A stretch of 60,000 nucleotides of DNA from Polytrichum commune. Its lineage: Eukaryota; Streptophyta; Polytrichopsida; Polytrichales; Polytrichaceae. Below are positions 59,828 to 60,000 of the stretch, in pieces (position 1 is the stretch's first letter; each line of letters opens with the position of its first letter). Below the pieces are notes generated by a model. That model was not told the origin of the DNA and searched no databases. It worked only from the letters and a program-made list of their open reading frames with translations. The position numbers and the translations under genes are program-made. The DNA is taken from NCBI GenBank assembly GCA_950295325.1, contig OX485808.1, positions 15,212,527 through 15,272,526 on the forward strand. Direction: 5' to 3'.

Positions 59828-60000
59828 TACACTAAATATGATATTTAGTATCACCGATTCTAATTGTCTTTCTCAATACTAATTGTGAAATGCGGTGTAG
59901 CATCACCAACACTACACGTTAACCCAACATTATTTGTCATTCCTTGTAAATTGTTTAGGGGAATATAGATTTTCAGTCTTGTAATTACTTCGCTTACCAA
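59828..60000 (+). mobile_element. MITE family M1 copy, cut by the window edge
   Basis: Begins CTACACTAAATATGATATTT and follows 26667 onwards (TCACCGATTCTAATTGTCTT, AACCCAACATTATTTGTCAT) until the end of the window. Confidence 0.65.

Overview
This window looks like nuclear DNA of a land plant. Coding parts are split by GT-AG introns with plant-type exon positions, two proteins are chloroplast or plant membrane families (an EGY3-type site-2 protease relative and an STP-type sugar/H+ symporter), and the gaps are AT-rich and full of small DNA transposons, SINEs and decayed LINEs. The lineage cannot be fixed from the sequence alone. The YhhW-type pirin and the divergent synapsis-like gene make me lean away from a well-studied flowering plant, but that is a guess.

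Genes occupy roughly the first 27 kb. From left to right: the 5' part of a pirin-family gene (minus strand, runs off the left edge, exons between 680 and 2542); an intronless 676-residue EGY3-like gene (9333-11363, minus) followed by a four-copy tandem repeat; a multi-exon gene (13629-16360, minus) that I read as possibly related to POOR HOMOLOGOUS SYNAPSIS 1; a five-exon hexose transporter gene (18403-20833, plus, 506 residues); and an eight-exon DUF3531 gene (21820-27434, plus, 310 residues). Intron 1 of the DUF3531 gene carries a minisatellite and a 5S-rRNA-derived sequence, and its intron 3 carries an inverted-repeat element. The genes are not an operon and show no obvious shared pathway.

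From 27.5 kb to the right end I find no convincing host gene. The stretch is a mosaic of mobile DNA. Many elements can be delimited to the base by terminal inverted repeats plus target-site duplications: a Stowaway MITE (4801-5211), two elements with 8-bp duplications (3494-4030 and 55587-56132), a Mutator-type element with a 9-bp duplication (31791-32423), two pogo/Tigger-type elements with TA duplications and transposase remnants (45257-45770 and 54718-56557, the second split by a hAT-type element), and six PIF/Harbinger-type elements with 3-bp duplications. One very abundant group of MITEs shares the ending CTACACTAAAT and is scattered through the whole window, including inside introns. Two LINE C-terminal relics, two tRNA-type SINEs and several tandem repeats complete the picture. 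No CRISPR array, bacterial operon or organelle gene was seen.

The observations most worth following are the pogo-type mini-element that keeps both ends of its transposase frame around an internal deletion, the hAT-in-Tigger nesting, the exon chain of the synapsis-like gene, the pirin gene with an N-terminal membrane segment, and the 5S-derived insertion in a host intron.
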